A DNA stretch of 64,000 bases. Origin: a virus. Location of the stretch: positions 25,905 through 89,904 of IMG/VR virus record IMGVR_UViG_3300028559_000015; one strand, given 5' to 3'. Of the stretch, positions 1 through 9,808 are shown one piece after another. Made by a program: the position numbers and the translations under genes. Under the pieces are notes generated by a model that was not told the origin of the DNA, searched no databases, and saw only the letters and a program-made list of their open reading frames with translations. Position 1 is the first letter of the stretch, and each line of letters starts with the position of its first letter.

Positions 1-2172
1 GATCTTATCGAAGATGCAGACGTACTCACTGGCTGGAACTCAGAAGGGTACGACGTTCCCTATATGGTGAATCGGGTTACTCGGATGATGAGTAAGAACG
101 ACACTCGCAGGTTCTGTCTGATGGGTCAGCTTCCGAAGCCTCGTACTTATGAGCGTTTCGGTAAGGCCGAACAGACATATGACTTTGTTGGTCGTATTCA
201 TCTTGACTACCTACAACTCTACAAGAAGTATAACTACGAATCTCGTCACAGCTATTCACTTGATGCGATCGGTGAGTATGAACTAGGTGAACGCAAGACT
301 CAATACGAAGGATCATTGGATCAGCTATACAACAAGGACTTTAGAAAGTTCATCGAGTATAACCGTCAGGACACGATGCTTGTGTTCAAGATTCACAATA
401 AGCTAAAGTTTCTTGATCTTGCAAACGCCCTAGCGCATGAGAACACTGTGCTACTCCCAACGGTCATGGGGTCAGTGGCGATGATCGAAATGGCAGTAAT
501 GAACGAATCACATGCTCGTGGCTTCGTCGTTCCGGACAAGAAGCGTAAAGACTCTCACGATGAAGTCTCTCAGGCAGCGGGTGCTTACGTGGCTACTCCG
601 CACAAAGGCATTCACGAATGGGTAGGAGCAGTTGACATCAACTCGCTGTATCCTTCTGCTATTCGTGCATTGAACATGGCCCCTGAAACTATCGTGGGTC
701 AGGTTAGGCAAACGCTTACTGATCAATATATGAATGATAAGAGCCTTTCGCTAGCTAAAGATAAGCGCAAAAAGAAGAACGGGGATGATGCAGAAGCTGT
801 CACTGGTGCTATTCTTTGGGAAGGTCTGTTTGGTTCACTAGAGTATACTGCTGTGATGAACCAAGAGCGCGGGACGACGCTCACGATTGATTATGCAGAC
901 GGTCGCAGTGAAGAAAAGTCTGCTGCTGAAATCTGGAAGATGATCTTTGATAGTCATCGTCCTTGGATCCTTTCAGCTAACGGAACCATCTTCACTTACG
1001 AGAAAGAAGGAATCATTCCGGGTCTGCTGTCTCGCTGGTATACAGAACGTAAAGCTATTCAGAAGCAAGCTAAAGAAGCGTACGGTACTGATATGTACGA
1101 GTACTACGATAAGCGTCAGCTTGTTCGTAAGATTCTGCTAAACTCTGCATACGGCGCGCTTTTGAACGAACACTGTCGATTCTACGACAAGCGCATCGGT
1201 CAATCTGTCACGTTGTCTGGTCGCCAGATTGTCAAGCACATGATGAGTCAAATCAATGAAATCGTTGAAGGCACTTATCAGCATGACGGTAAAGCTATCG
1301 TCTATGGCGACACTGACTCCTGCTACTTCACTGCATATCCTGCACTCAAGCCTCAGATTGAAAGGGGAGAGCTAGAGTGGAGCAAGGAACTGTGTGTCGA
1401 ACTATACGACAACATCGCAGACCAAGCTAATGATAGCTTCCCGGCTTTCATGGAGAAGGCGTTTCATGCCCCGCGCAAGAACGGTGAAATCATCAAGGCT
1501 GGTCGAGAATTGATCGGTGATCGTGCGATCTTCATCACGAAGAAGCGTTATGCTATCAACATCTTCGATAAGGAAGGCAAGCGACAGGACACTAACGGTA
1601 AGCTAGGCTCTGTCAAGGCAATGGGTCTTGATCTGAAACGTGCTGATACGCCGAAGTATGTTCAAGAATTCTTGATGCAAGTGCTTTGTATGGTCATTCA
1701 GGAAGGTAAGAACCGCGATGATGTCGTTGACAAGATTCGTGAGTTCAAGACTTGGCTCTCTACACAAGATAGTTGGACTAAGGGAAATCCGAAGTCTGTC
1801 AACAATCTGACTAATCACACTATCAAGTTTGAGAAGACTGGTAAGTGTGCAGTTGGTCATGCTAAAGCTGCTATCAACTACAACTATCTTCGTAGGATGA
1901 ATAGTGATCAGTATAGTCAGAAGATTGTCGACGGCATGAAGGTTATCGTCTGTTCTCTCAAAGATAACATGTTCGGCTTTACTTCTGTCGCATATCCTAC
2001 AGACGAACTTAGACTTCCGCAATGGTTCCTTGAACTGCCTTTCGATGATCTAGACATGGAACGAAAGCTAGTTGATGAGAAGATCGACAATCTATTGGGT
2101 GTTCTAAACTGGAATATCCGAGTAGATACTAACACTAACAGTACTGCCAGTGATCTTTTCAGTTTCGGTTAA
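1..2172 (+). CDS. 43: Family B DNA polymerase (T4 gp43-like), 5' partial
   Basis: Replicative DNA polymerase with 3'-5' exonuclease; the reading frame is open from base 1, so the N-terminus (about 200 residues compared with the roughly 900 of T4 gp43) lies outside the window. Visible in order, numbered from the window edge: exonuclease II motif GWNSEGYDVPY at about 11-21, exonuclease III YNRQD near 120, polymerase motif A DINSLYPS near 211, motif B KxxxNSxYG near 377, motif C YGDTDS near 435 and KKRYA near 514. All catalytic aspartates are present. It is followed by the sliding clamp, its processivity partner, behind a separate early promoter. Identification is firm. Confidence 0.97.
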   Translation, partial: DLIEDADVLTGWNSEGYDVPYMVNRVTRMMSKNDTRRFCLMGQLPKPRTYERFGKAEQTYDFVGRIHLDYLQLYKKYNYESRHSYSLDAIGEYELGERKTQYEGSLDQLYNKDFRKFIEYNRQDTMLVFKIHNKLKFLDLANALAHENTVLLPTVMGSVAMIEMAVMNESHARGFVVPDKKRKDSHDEVSQAAGAYVATPHKGIHEWVGAVDINSLYPSAIRALNMAPETIVGQVRQTLTDQYMNDKSLSLAKDKRKKKNGDDAEAVTGAILWEGLFGSLEYTAVMNQERGTTLTIDYADGRSEEKSAAEIWKMIFDSHRPWILSANGTIFTYEKEGIIPGLLSRWYTERKAIQKQAKEAYGTDMYEYYDKRQLVRKILLNSAYGALLNEHCRFYDKRIGQSVTLSGRQIVKHMMSQINEIVEGTYQHDGKAIVYGDTDSCYFTAYPALKPQIERGELEWSKELCVELYDNIADQANDSFPAFMEKAFHAPRKNGEIIKAGRELIGDRAIFITKKRYAINIFDKEGKRQDTNGKLGSVKAMGLDLKRADTPKYVQEFLMQVLCMVIQEGKNRDDVVDKIREFKTWLSTQDSWTKGNPKSVNNLTNHTIKFEKTGKCAVGHAKAAINYNYLRRMNSDQYSQKIVDGMKVIVCSLKDNMFGFTSVAYPTDELRLPQWFLELPFDDLDMERKLVDEKIDNLLGVLNWNIRVDTNTNSTASDLFSFG

Positions 2173-2180
2173 CTAGAGCA

Positions 2181-2209
2181 TTGACAAGCGCAAAGAAATC
2201 CACTATTAT
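2181..2209 (+). promoter_or_regulatory. Early sigma70-like promoter upstream of clamp gene
   Basis: TTGACA at 2181-2186, 17-bp spacer, TATTAT at 2204-2209. It lies about 45 bp before the clamp start codon. Confidence 0.75.
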
Positions 2210-2253
2210 ACACAGTATAAAATCCTAAATATCATTAACAAAGGAAACACATA

Positions 2254-2988
2254 ATGAAAGACTACTTGCTCGACCTAGTTGAACACACTCATGCCCTCGG
2301 CATCATTGATCTTGTCAAGATCGTGGGAACCGACACAGAAACAAAATTTAGTGCATATTCGGAACAACGGGAGGCTGTGGTCACTGGTTCATTCAAGACA
2401 CCGATTCCAGAGTTTGCAGGCACTTTTGGCATGCCTAACCTATCTAAGTTAAAGACTATTATTGGTTTTGCTGAATACGATGACGATGCTAAGATCAATC
2501 TCATCCGAGAGGACTCTGCGGGTGAAAAAGATGCTCCTGCTCGTATCCACTTTGAAACTGCAACGGGTGATTTCGTTAACGACTACCGCCTGATGTTCAG
2601 GTATATCGTTGAAGCTAAGGTGCAGGACGTTAAGTTCCGCGGTGCTACATGGGACGTTGAGTTTGAACCTACTGTTGTCGGAATCAACCGCTTGAAGAAG
2701 CAGGCTTCTGCTAATAGCGAAGAACTCACGTTCAACACCAAGACTGATAACGGAGACCTTAAGATTTACTTCGGTGACATTTCTACTCACTCCGGTAACT
2801 TTGTCTTCCAGCCGGGCGTTACTGGTACTCTGTCTCGTGCGTGGAACTGGCCTGTCAAGGTATTCCTCGCAATCATGGATCTTCCCGGTGACAAAAAGAT
2901 TCGCATAGCAGACGCAGGTGCTATTGAAATCCTTGTAGATAGCGGTCTTGCAACTTATTGCTATCGTTTGCCCGCACAAGCGAAGTAA
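2254..2988 (+). CDS. 45: Sliding clamp (T4 gp45-like)
   Basis: DNA polymerase processivity clamp of 244 aa (T4 gp45 is 228 aa), expected to form a ring that holds gp43 on DNA and, in T4, activates late transcription. The segment MPNLSKLKTIIGFAEYDDDA near residues 56-75 matches the gp45 pattern in which a loop ending in L-N-G-F-L/L-S-K precedes an acidic stretch. The start ATG follows AAAGGAAA at good spacing. Position directly after the polymerase supports the call. The presence of late promoters elsewhere fits a gp45-dependent late system. Sequence similarity to T4 is weak, so the call rests on size, pattern and context. Confidence 0.8.
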   Translation: MKDYLLDLVEHTHALGIIDLVKIVGTDTETKFSAYSEQREAVVTGSFKTPIPEFAGTFGMPNLSKLKTIIGFAEYDDDAKINLIREDSAGEKDAPARIHFETATGDFVNDYRLMFRYIVEAKVQDVKFRGATWDVEFEPTVVGINRLKKQASANSEELTFNTKTDNGDLKIYFGDISTHSGNFVFQPGVTGTLSRAWNWPVKVFLAIMDLPGDKKIRIADAGAIEILVDSGLATYCYRLPAQAK

Positions 2989-3369
2989 ATGATCAATACA
3001 GTAAATGGATTGGGGAAGTATGTTGTGGTCGACGGCGGAATGCCCGGAACCACATATATAAATACTAGTTCAGGTTATATGAACGTCGGCGATATGCGGT
3101 TCAATCCTTCGCAGCAAAGGATTGAAGTGTATGACGGGAAACACTGGGTTACGTTAAACAGCGGTCATGCTTCGGTTAGGTTAACTTCTTATGCTGAAAC
3201 GGTTATTGATTGGGCTGCCAAGAAGATGCAGGAAGATGCCGAACTTGAAGCGTTATCAAAGTCTAATGCTGCTATCGCCGACTTGGTCAAACAGAAAAAG
3301 AATCTTGACGATAAGATCAAGATGGTACAAATCTTAATTAAAGAAGAGCCGAAACTTGGAACAAATTAA
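2989..3369 (+). CDS. Hypothetical protein with C-terminal coiled coil
   Basis: 126 aa, start codon immediately after the clamp stop codon, so translationally coupled. The N-terminal half contains a short fibre-like segment (YVVVDGG..., M-R-F-N-P-S-Q-Q-R-I-E-V-Y-D-G, then W-V-T-L). The C-terminal 45 residues are charged and heptad-like (ADLVKQKKNLDDKIKMVQIL), suggesting a coiled coil. The central pattern, in which a value is displayed on a flat beta segment, is often seen in phage structural proteins, but its place in the replication operon argues against a virion role. No function assigned. The gene ends 14 bp inside the next one. Confidence 0.75.
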   Translation: MINTVNGLGKYVVVDGGMPGTTYINTSSGYMNVGDMRFNPSQQRIEVYDGKHWVTLNSGHASVRLTSYAETVIDWAAKKMQEDAELEALSKSNAAIADLVKQKKNLDDKIKMVQILIKEEPKLGTN

Positions 3370-4903
3370 TCTCTCAGCATCACATAACCCAGATTGGGCG
3401 TTGTTTTTGCCAGCAGTCTCGTCTTTCTTCATCGCAGGTCTTGGCAAGCAGCGTGAAGGTGAAAACTATTTTGACGCGGCGAGAATTCCTGCGGCATTCA
3501 ACGGTGATGTTGAGAAGTTAAACTTTCTAAACGAGAAGGAAGGCTTGTACACGTACAAGTGGGGACTGTACTCTGCTGGTCACGCTAATCTAGACATCAC
3601 GAAGGACGACAACAACGAATCGATCATTCGTAAGCGTGATCGCCAGAATACATTCATGTTAGGTGACTCTGGTGGATTCCAGATTCTAAAATGTCAATGG
3701 CCTGCTGATTGGAAAGACCCCAACTGCCCTCGTGCAATGAAGAAGCGTACAGAAGTTCTTAAGTGGATGGATGAGTACATGGACTACGGCATGTGTCTTG
3801 ATATTCCATCGCAGTCTTTGACAACGTATCACATCGTTGACAAGAAGACCGGCAAGTCCGCACACGGTATCAGCACTATTGAAGAAGCAATCACAGCCAC
3901 ACATATCAACAATGAGTATTTTGTTGCTAATCGTGATGGTCGTTGCAAGTTTCTAAACGTTCTACAAGGACGCAATCATACGCAGTCTGATGACTGGTAT
4001 GAAGAAATGAAGAAGTATTGCGATACTAACATCTACGGTGACAAGGCATTCAACGGCTGGGCATTCGGTGGTCAAAACAAGATCGATGTTCACTTGATGC
4101 TTAAACGAATCATCAACATCATTCATGACGGCTATCTTGAAGAAGGTAAGCACGACTTGATTCACTGTCTCGGCACTTCAATCATGGAGTATGCTGTAAT
4201 CTTTACTGATATTCAAAAGGCAGTTCGCAAGTATCATAATCCAAACCTACAGATTACATTTGACTGTGCGTCTCCGTTCTTTGCTGCGGCAAAGGGTCTT
4301 GTTTACAATAACAACACGTTCGAACACGATAGTAAGTGGACGTATGCTATGGAGAAGACGGCCGAGGACAAGAATTATGCTACTGACACCCGTAAGTTCA
4401 GTGACGGTGTATTAGCTGATGGTATTCATATGTTGTTTACTGACAGTCCGGTAACGGAAATGATGGTGATGAAGGACCTTTGTTTCCGTGGTCCAGGCTT
4501 TATTGGTCAACACGGCAAGGAGACGAAGACTAGCTGGGATACTCTTAGCTACACTCTCATTCAGGCACATAATGTGTATCAGCACATGACTGCTGTACAG
4601 GAAGCGAATCGTCGTTATGAGCAGGGCATCATGCCTAAGATGGTCTTTGATCGATTCGATGGTAGAACATTTGGGCAAATCGTTGATGAGATTTTCTCAC
4701 TTAAGGATAGACAACAGAGCTTAGATTTGCTAGAATCACATAGTAGATTTTGGACTCAGATGAAGGCAGGGCAAGGGTTCTCTGGTAAGAAGACAGTCAA
4801 TGCCCACACAATGTTTAACCAGTTATTTGAAGTCGCAGACAGCGACCCCAAAGATGAAGAAATTGAAGACAGTGACGACGCAATGGAAGGTGTGCTAGAA
4901 TGA
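3356..4903 (+). CDS. dpdA: DpdA-like DNA 7-deazaguanine transglycosylase (TGT superfamily)
   Basis: Predicted to exchange guanine in DNA for a 7-deazaguanine base. The 515-aa protein shows the TGT-fold signature: GDSGGFQIL near residue 102 (nucleophile-side Asp and substrate pocket), CLDIPSQS near 144, LNVLQGRN near 200, WAFGGQ near 226, a CLGTS segment near 263 and FDCASPFFAAA near 300 (second Asp). The zinc-binding CxCxxC of tRNA TGT is not visible, as expected for a DNA-specific enzyme. FolE, QueD and QueE genes follow within 10 kb. The start appears to be TTG, overlapping the previous gene by 14 bp, with a purine-rich AAGAAGAG upstream; no ATG is available before the first motif. Alternative: a tRNA or archaeosine-type TGT, less likely in a phage. 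Confidence 0.82.
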   Translation: MEQINLSASHNPDWALFLPAVSSFFIAGLGKQREGENYFDAARIPAAFNGDVEKLNFLNEKEGLYTYKWGLYSAGHANLDITKDDNNESIIRKRDRQNTFMLGDSGGFQILKCQWPADWKDPNCPRAMKKRTEVLKWMDEYMDYGMCLDIPSQSLTTYHIVDKKTGKSAHGISTIEEAITATHINNEYFVANRDGRCKFLNVLQGRNHTQSDDWYEEMKKYCDTNIYGDKAFNGWAFGGQNKIDVHLMLKRIINIIHDGYLEEGKHDLIHCLGTSIMEYAVIFTDIQKAVRKYHNPNLQITFDCASPFFAAAKGLVYNNNTFEHDSKWTYAMEKTAEDKNYATDTRKFSDGVLADGIHMLFTDSPVTEMMVMKDLCFRGPGFIGQHGKETKTSWDTLSYTLIQAHNVYQHMTAVQEANRRYEQGIMPKMVFDRFDGRTFGQIVDEIFSLKDRQQSLDLLESHSRFWTQMKAGQGFSGKKTVNAHTMFNQLFEVADSDPKDEEIEDSDDAMEGVLE

Positions 4904-5106
4904 CAGACTATGACACAGAAATTTATCTTTTACAAAAAGAATTCGATTCTCTGACTGCTCAAGCAAATGCGGCGGAGAAGGCCGAAGAAAACTCACTTGA
5001 GATTCACGTACAACGCGGTGCAGTTTATGAAGAACTCACGCGGCTCAATCGATTGAAGTTTGAAGAACTTCACGAAACAACAGGACATGATGACTATGAC
5101 TATTGA
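4900..5106 (+). CDS. Hypothetical small acidic coiled-coil protein
   Basis: 68 aa, start overlapping the dpdA stop as ATGA, so likely coupled to it. The protein is rich in Glu and Leu with a heptad-like pattern across most of its length and ends in an acidic DDYDY tail. No family recognised. Tight coupling suggests it is expressed in step with the transglycosylase; a partner role is only a guess. Confidence 0.65.
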   Translation: MTDYDTEIYLLQKEFDSLTAQANAAEKAEENSLEIHVQRGAVYEELTRLNRLKFEELHETTGHDDYDY

Positions 5107-5566
5107 TAACGTGTCGGCAGCTAGAATTGCTGCTCAAGCAGAACATCACCGTAGAATTAAGGATCAGGCTAGACGAATGATCTGGGTAACCTTTAAGCGT
5201 GAAGGCATTCACAAGTATCCGGGAGCCGACACTGATCCAGCACTGGCAACAGGTGATGAGTTCGATGTCAGTTTTCTAGGTTTCCCTCACCGACACATCT
5301 TTCACTTTACGGTGGGGATTCAAGTATTTCACAACGACCGAGACATCGAGTTTATTCAGTTTAAACGCTGGCTCGAAAAGATTTTCAACGACGGATTGAT
5401 GCAGCTAGACTATCGGTCGTGTGAAATGGTTAGCGACGAGTTATATGATATGATTGCAACTCGCTATCCTAAGCGTGACATTGAGATTACCGTTTCAGAA
5501 GACGGTGAGAATGGTGCCACAATCTACTACAACATTTTTAAACCTGTACATTCAATCGCCATCTAA
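5090..5566 (+). CDS. Hypothetical protein, about 158 aa
   Basis: The frame opens with TTG at 5060 but clustered ATGs at 5087, 5090 and 5096 follow an AGGA at 5082-5085, so the start is probably 5090 or 5096, overlapping the previous gene by a few codons. The protein has an alternating pattern of charged and aromatic residues (FLGFPHRHIFHF, IQFKRWLEKIFNDG) and the C-terminal half reads like an alpha/beta domain (RYPKRDIEITVSEDGENGA). No signal peptide or membrane segment. Function unknown. Confidence 0.7.
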   Translation: MTMTIDNVSAARIAAQAEHHRRIKDQARRMIWVTFKREGIHKYPGADTDPALATGDEFDVSFLGFPHRHIFHFTVGIQVFHNDRDIEFIQFKRWLEKIFNDGLMQLDYRSCEMVSDELYDMIATRYPKRDIEITVSEDGENGATIYYNIFKPVHSIAI

Positions 5567-5577
5567 GGAGTTATTCA

Positions 5578-5862
5578 ATGGCAAATCTTAATAACAAGTC
5601 TAACGTCAATCAAATCTTCAACGATCTGGATCTGTATCGTGATTTCTGTAGAGAATACGGTTACAGATTCGACGAGCGAGACTTGTACAGCGGTCAGAGC
5701 TATGTCTGGCGTCAACACCAAAAGGCTCTTGCAGGTAAGACTGTAAAGGATCAGTGGGAAGTTGATCGTATCCGCTTCAAGGAACAAGCGGAGCAGAATG
5801 CCCAGCGTAAGAGTTCTGTGCCGGTCCGAGCTAAGAACCAGAGCTTCCGCAAACGGGCATAG
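5578..5862 (+). CDS. Hypothetical basic protein, 94 aa
   Basis: Preceded by AAGGAG at ideal spacing. Highly charged, with a basic C-terminus (QRKSSVPVRAKNQSFRKRA) that could bind nucleic acid. It contains a Y-x-x-R-F-D-E-R-D-L-Y segment but no recognised domain. It lies between dpdA-linked genes and a glycosyltransferase in the same direction. Function unknown. Confidence 0.7.
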   Translation: MANLNNKSNVNQIFNDLDLYRDFCREYGYRFDERDLYSGQSYVWRQHQKALAGKTVKDQWEVDRIRFKEQAEQNAQRKSSVPVRAKNQSFRKRA

Positions 5863-5872
5863 GGAAAACAAT

Positions 5873-7063
5873 ATGCGTAGATTATACTACATGGGTTTGG
5901 AAGCATACAATGCCCGTTATACCTTACAACTAACTGAATGGAACAGGTGTGTCTTTGACCAGCGCGGTCTTGATGTTACTTACGTTCCCGGTGAAACTCT
6001 TGATGACAGTCAAAAGATTGTTGTTGGGCAGGTACTTGACGCACACGGTCGCTCTTACTTTGCGATGAGTCAGATGATGAACCTGGTTAAGATGATGCAA
6101 CAAGGTAAGGTGACCAACGAAGATGTAATCTACTTTGAAGACATGTTCCAGCCGGGCTTTGAGAGTCTCGGGTACATCATCAATCAAGTTCCTGATAATC
6201 TTCGTCCTCGTATCTTTGTTCGTTGTCTTGCTCAAGCAATCGATCCAGATGACTTTGTTCATGTTTGGGGCATGGGTCTTTGGATGAGTCAATATGAACA
6301 GATGGTTAACAGCATCGTTTCTATCTCGGGCGGTGCAGTTCTTGCAACTAACGAAGAAATGGTAATGCACATGAAGGTGGCGGGTTGGACTGCTCCTATC
6401 TATAATATCTCCGGGCTTGCTTTTGGTAAGAATGAAGTAATTCAACGGCTTGGAGACAAGCTTAGGAACTTTACTGATCGACGCCTTCGCGTAGTGTTCT
6501 CTGCACGTTGGGACCAAGAGAAGCAGCCTGATTTCTACATGGACCTTGTTGAAGCGTGGAGGGAACGTTTTCCTAGCAAGGACGTAGAGTTTGTTGTTTG
6601 CAGCGGGAGTTCGTTGAAGTCAAATAATGAAAGTTACATGGCTCGTACTCGCAAGATGCAAGATAGCGGCAAGCTGACTGTCTACGAAAATCTAGACAAG
6701 CAGAAGTACTACGAAATCCTCAATGATAGTCGTGTTGTTTTCAACTGTGCGCTTCAAGACTGGGTTTCTAATACTGCAAGCGAAGCTGATGCTTTGGGAT
6801 GCAATGTGCTTTACCCTGCGTATCGTAGCTTTCCCGAGACGTTTGCAAACGACCCAGAACGACTTTACATTCCGTGGTCGATTGATGACGCAGTGAACAA
6901 GCTGGATCCATTGCTTCGTAAGGCTCATCCCAACATGGGCAAGCTCAGTGATTGGACTGACAAGACTGTTGATCGTGTGATTGACATCATTGAAGGTAAG
7001 GGGGAGCAGTGGTTGCGTATGTCAAAAGACTACCGCAAATATTCTAAGGAAGCAAAGTATTAA
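5873..7063 (+). CDS. GT-B fold glycosyltransferase
   Basis: 396 aa. The C-terminal half carries the family-4-like pattern: a strand [19 protein letters not shown] near residue 200 (the start of the donor-binding Rossmann domain), then a basic segment, then [27 protein letters not shown] near 285, where the E-A-D-A-L-G replaces the usual E-x-x-x-x-x-x-E loop that holds the nucleotide sugar. The start is the ATG at 5873; an in-frame upstream extension reads into the preceding gene and is not used. It probably transfers a sugar from a nucleotide donor. In this cluster, modified DNA is a plausible acceptor, but a surface glycan is also possible. Confidence 0.75.
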   Translation: MRRLYYMGLEAYNARYTLQLTEWNRCVFDQRGLDVTYVPGETLDDSQKIVVGQVLDAHGRSYFAMSQMMNLVKMMQQGKVTNEDVIYFEDMFQPGFESLGYIINQVPDNLRPRIFVRCLAQAIDPDDFVHVWGMGLWMSQYEQMVNSIVSISGGAVLATNEEMVMHMKVAGWTAPIYNISGLAFGKNEVIQRLGDKLRNFTDRRLRVVFSARWDQEKQPDFYMDLVEAWRERFPSKDVEFVVCSGSSLKSNNESYMARTRKMQDSGKLTVYENLDKQKYYEILNDSRVVFNCALQDWVSNTASEADALGCNVLYPAYRSFPETFANDPERLYIPWSIDDAVNKLDPLLRKAHPNMGKLSDWTDKTVDRVIDIIEGKGEQWLRMSKDYRKYSKEAKY

Positions 7064-8127
7064 TGCGTATTGAAAACGAGATACTGCTTGACTTTAGTGA
7101 TGTGTTGATTCGCCCAAAGCGGTCAACACTTGCTAGTCGTAACGGAGTGGTGTTAGAAAGTACATATACATTCAAGTACAGCGGTACTCAATGGCGCGGC
7201 GTCCCTATCATGGCTTCTAACATGGATGGCGTAGGCACCGTTGAAATGGCAACTGCATTGCAACCACTTAACTTGTTTACTTGTTTAGTAAAAACTAACA
7301 CAACGATTCCTTCTGAGCTATATGCTCATCGTTATGCAGTAAGCACTGGTACTAGCGAAAAAGATTTTGAGCGTTTGCAGTCTGTCCTGACTGAAAACCC
7401 ACAAACTAAATTCATCTGTATTGATGTTGCTAACGGCTATAGCGAACACTTTGGTGACTTTGTTGCTAAGGTTAGAAAAGAATACCCCAGTCACACAATT
7501 ATCGCGGGTAATGTTGTTACAGCAGACATGACACAGGAGTTAATTTTACGCGGAGCCGACATCGTTAAAGTGGGCATCGGCCCTGGGAGCGTTTGCACAA
7601 CTCGTATTCAGACTGGCATTGGTTACCCTCAGCTTAGCGCCATCATCGAGTGCGCTGATGCTGCTCATGGTCTTGGTGGACATATCATCTCCGACGGAGG
7701 ATGTGTATGCCCAGGAGATGTTGCTAAGGCATTCGGAGCCGGCGCTGATTTCGTGATGCTAGGGGGTATGCTTGCTGGCCATGACGAAGGCGGCGGTGAA
7801 ATGTTCACTCGCTGGAAACAGACTGGATATTGTGACGAAACCGGTGATCCTATTTTACGAGGCGACCGCAAAGTACAGTTCTACGGAATGAGCAGTGACA
7901 CTGCTATGGACAAGCATCACGGTGGTGTAGCAGCGTATCGTAGTAGTGAAGGCCGTACAGTAGAGATTCCTTATAAAGGGCCAGTTGCAGATACTATCAA
8001 GGATATTGTTGGTGGCTTAAGAAGTGCCTGCACTTATGTTGGTGCAAGTCATCTTACTCATCTTAGCAAATGCACGACCTTTGTTCGGGTAAATAATCAA
8101 TTTAACAATGTATTTGAAGAAAGATAA
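7063..8127 (+). CDS. guaC: GMP reductase (GuaC)
   Basis: 354 aa, close along its whole length to bacterial GMP reductase (E. coli GuaC has 347), which converts GMP to IMP with NADPH. Visible: N-terminal [14 protein letters not shown], active-site loop [11 protein letters not shown] with the catalytic Cys near 186, SDGGC and [16 protein letters not shown] near 220-246, and [12 protein letters not shown] near 315. There is no CBS pair, so it is not a standard IMP dehydrogenase. The start overlaps the previous stop as TAATG. In a guanine-modification cluster it could cut the supply of normal guanine nucleotides or feed purine salvage; which is not known. Confidence 0.95.
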   Translation: MRIENEILLDFSDVLIRPKRSTLASRNGVVLESTYTFKYSGTQWRGVPIMASNMDGVGTVEMATALQPLNLFTCLVKTNTTIPSELYAHRYAVSTGTSEKDFERLQSVLTENPQTKFICIDVANGYSEHFGDFVAKVRKEYPSHTIIAGNVVTADMTQELILRGADIVKVGIGPGSVCTTRIQTGIGYPQLSAIIECADAAHGLGGHIISDGGCVCPGDVAKAFGAGADFVMLGGMLAGHDEGGGEMFTRWKQTGYCDETGDPILRGDRKVQFYGMSSDTAMDKHHGGVAAYRSSEGRTVEIPYKGPVADTIKDIVGGLRSACTYVGASHLTHLSKCTTFVRVNNQFNNVFEER

Positions 8128-8131
8128 AAAT

Positions 8132-8563
8132 ATGCATCCTGCAATTAAAAACATTATTCCCCTGTATTATGAGTTTGAACCTAAAAGTTTCGAAGCGTTG
8201 AATGACCATGTTACATACATCATGCAAATTTGCGAAGATAATAGTCCAAAGGTCTATTTTTTAGGAGATTGGATTGATACTCTAAACCTCGACATTAAAT
8301 GTAAATATAGATTACGGTACGATGAGCAGGCTCGACGAGCAACCATTTCTGTTGGCAGTGATAGTAGAACTTTAACCACTGAGCCGCGAGGCTTTGTCTT
8401 AAATATGACAGAGGTCGAAGCTGAAAAGTTTGAAAAACTGTTGTTGTTCCCGCTGCTTACCCAAGAGGGCGACACATTCACTATCACGAAGATTAACAAT
8501 TGTGAAATTTCAAGAAATCTTGAACAAGAGAAAATTGATATTTTTAATTCTTTTTTCAGTTGA
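8132..8563 (+). CDS. Hypothetical protein, 143 aa
   Basis: Start at ATG 8132, four bases after the guaC stop; an earlier in-frame ATG at 8108 lies inside guaC and is less likely. The protein has a mixed alpha/beta composition and a C-terminus ending in SRNLEQEKIDIFNSFFS. No motif recognised. It ends just before a late-promoter-like box. Confidence 0.65.
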   Translation: MHPAIKNIIPLYYEFEPKSFEALNDHVTYIMQICEDNSPKVYFLGDWIDTLNLDIKCKYRLRYDEQARRATISVGSDSRTLTTEPRGFVLNMTEVEAEKFEKLLLFPLLTQEGDTFTITKINNCEISRNLEQEKIDIFNSFFS

Positions 8564-8592
8564 CTAAATAACAATGTAGCACAAAGGCTACA
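8563..8592 (+). promoter_or_regulatory. Late-promoter-like ACTAAATA box plus 5' stem-loop before folE
   Basis: ACTAAATA at 8563-8570, followed after four bases by TGTAGC (8575-8580) and its complement GCTACA (8587-8592), a 6-bp stem with a 6-nt loop. The stem would sit at the very 5' end of a transcript starting after the box. The same arrangement occurs before hsp20. Confidence 0.45.
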
Positions 8593-8648
8593 ACTTGAGA
8601 ATTATTCTCCGTTGGGTATTAACGTTAGATACTTTGAAAGGAAAAACT

Positions 8649-9329
8649 ATGTCTTTTAATAAAAATAAATGTGACCCCGAATTAGGTCGTCGCGTTCACG
8701 AACATCTAGTGAATATGGGAGTTGAAACTCCCACTATCGAAAACAATCTCAGCAGAACCGACAAAATTGAGATCATTGAACGCAAGTTTAAGGATATCAT
8801 GGAAACCTTAGGGCTTGACCTGAGTGATGATAGTCTTATCGAAACTCCGAAGCGTGTTGCCAAAATGTATGTAGGTGAAATCTTTTGGGGCCTCGACTAT
8901 GAGGCATTTCCGAAGTGTACTACAGTTGACAACAAGATGAAGTATAACGAGATGGTCGTTGAACGCAACGTGAATGTGCAATCTAACTGTGAACATCACT
9001 TTGTCATCATCGACGGTCTTGCTACTGTAGCTTATGTCCCGAATGAAAAGGTTCTTGGTCTATCAAAGATCAATCGCATCGTTGAATACTTCAGCAAGCG
9101 TCCTCAGATTCAGGAGCGTTTGACTGAACAGGTATTCCATGCACTTCGTTTTATTCTCGAAACAGAAGATGTTGCGGTCATGATTGACGCTCAACACTAT
9201 TGCGTTAAAAGCCGCGGCGTTGAGGATACCGGTTCCTCTACGGTGACAGTACGTTTGGGTGGTGGATTCAAGAACGACGCCGCAGCAAGAGCAGAGTTTC
9301 TTAGTATTGCTCGTATGGGCAAGTGCTAA
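8649..9329 (+). CDS. folE: GTP cyclohydrolase I
   Basis: Converts GTP to dihydroneopterin triphosphate, the first step towards 7-deazaguanines (and folate). The 226-aa protein has CEHHF near residue 114 (zinc Cys and catalytic His), KVLGLSKINRIVEYFSKRPQ near 134, and HYCVKSRGVEDTGS near 182, all hallmarks of the FolE family (E. coli 222 aa). The start is ATG 8649 with AAAGGAAA upstream; an earlier in-frame ATG-less extension is not supported. Its neighbours dpdA, queD and queE make a role in base modification likelier than folate synthesis. Confidence 0.96.
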   Translation: MSFNKNKCDPELGRRVHEHLVNMGVETPTIENNLSRTDKIEIIERKFKDIMETLGLDLSDDSLIETPKRVAKMYVGEIFWGLDYEAFPKCTTVDNKMKYNEMVVERNVNVQSNCEHHFVIIDGLATVAYVPNEKVLGLSKINRIVEYFSKRPQIQERLTEQVFHALRFILETEDVAVMIDAQHYCVKSRGVEDTGSSTVTVRLGGGFKNDAAARAEFLSIARMGKC

Positions 9330-9808
9330 TGATCTTCAACAAGATTAAGAAACTAAAAGAGAACGGTCGCACGATTGGCATTACCTTCTCGACCTTTGAT
9401 ATGCTACATGCGGGTCACATTGCAATGCTTTCAGAAGCTAAGAATCATTGTGACTACTTAATTTGCGGGTTGCAGACCGATCCTACTATTGACCGACCAG
9501 ATACAAAGAACAAGCCAGTTCAAAGTATTGTAGAGAGGCAGATTCAACTTAGTGCTTGTCGCTTTGTTGACGAGATTGTTATCTATGAAACGGAAAAAGA
9601 TTTGATAGATTTACTCTTGACGTTGCCCCTAGATTGTCGTATACTAGGTGTAGAGTATGAACATAGAGACTTCACTGGTCGAGGAGAATGTCAAGACCGA
9701 GGGATTGAACTCATATTCAATGGTAGAGACCACAGCTTTAGTAGCAGCAATTTACGAAAGCGTGTAGCAGAAGCAGAAAGAAACAAAGATGGAACACGAG
9801 AAGTTTAA
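9329..9808 (+). CDS. Cytidylyltransferase-like nucleotidyltransferase
   Basis: About 159 aa. It carries the HxGH motif as HAGH near residue 28 in TFDMLHAGHIAML, an R-x-x-Q-L segment (ERQIQLSACRFVDEI) and the C-terminal SSSNLRKRV in place of the usual ISSTxLR, as in TagD and related enzymes that make CDP-glycerol or CDP-alcohols from CTP. The start overlaps the folE stop as TAATG. The substrate is unknown; it could supply an activated alcohol for a DNA or surface modification made by the neighbouring glycosyltransferases. Confidence 0.85.
   Translation: MIFNKIKKLKENGRTIGITFSTFDMLHAGHIAMLSEAKNHCDYLICGLQTDPTIDRPDTKNKPVQSIVERQIQLSACRFVDEIVIYETEKDLIDLLLTLPLDCRILGVEYEHRDFTGRGECQDRGIELIFNGRDHSFSSSNLRKRVAEAERNKDGTREV

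Noticed and set aside
3057-3064. TATAAATA inside the 2989-3369 gene
   Set aside because: It lies within coding sequence with no gene start nearby, so it may be chance; not listed as a promoter.
8574-8592. preQ1-type riboswitch before folE
   Set aside because: Only a simple 6-bp stem is visible, with no A-rich pseudoknot tail typical of preQ1 sensors.
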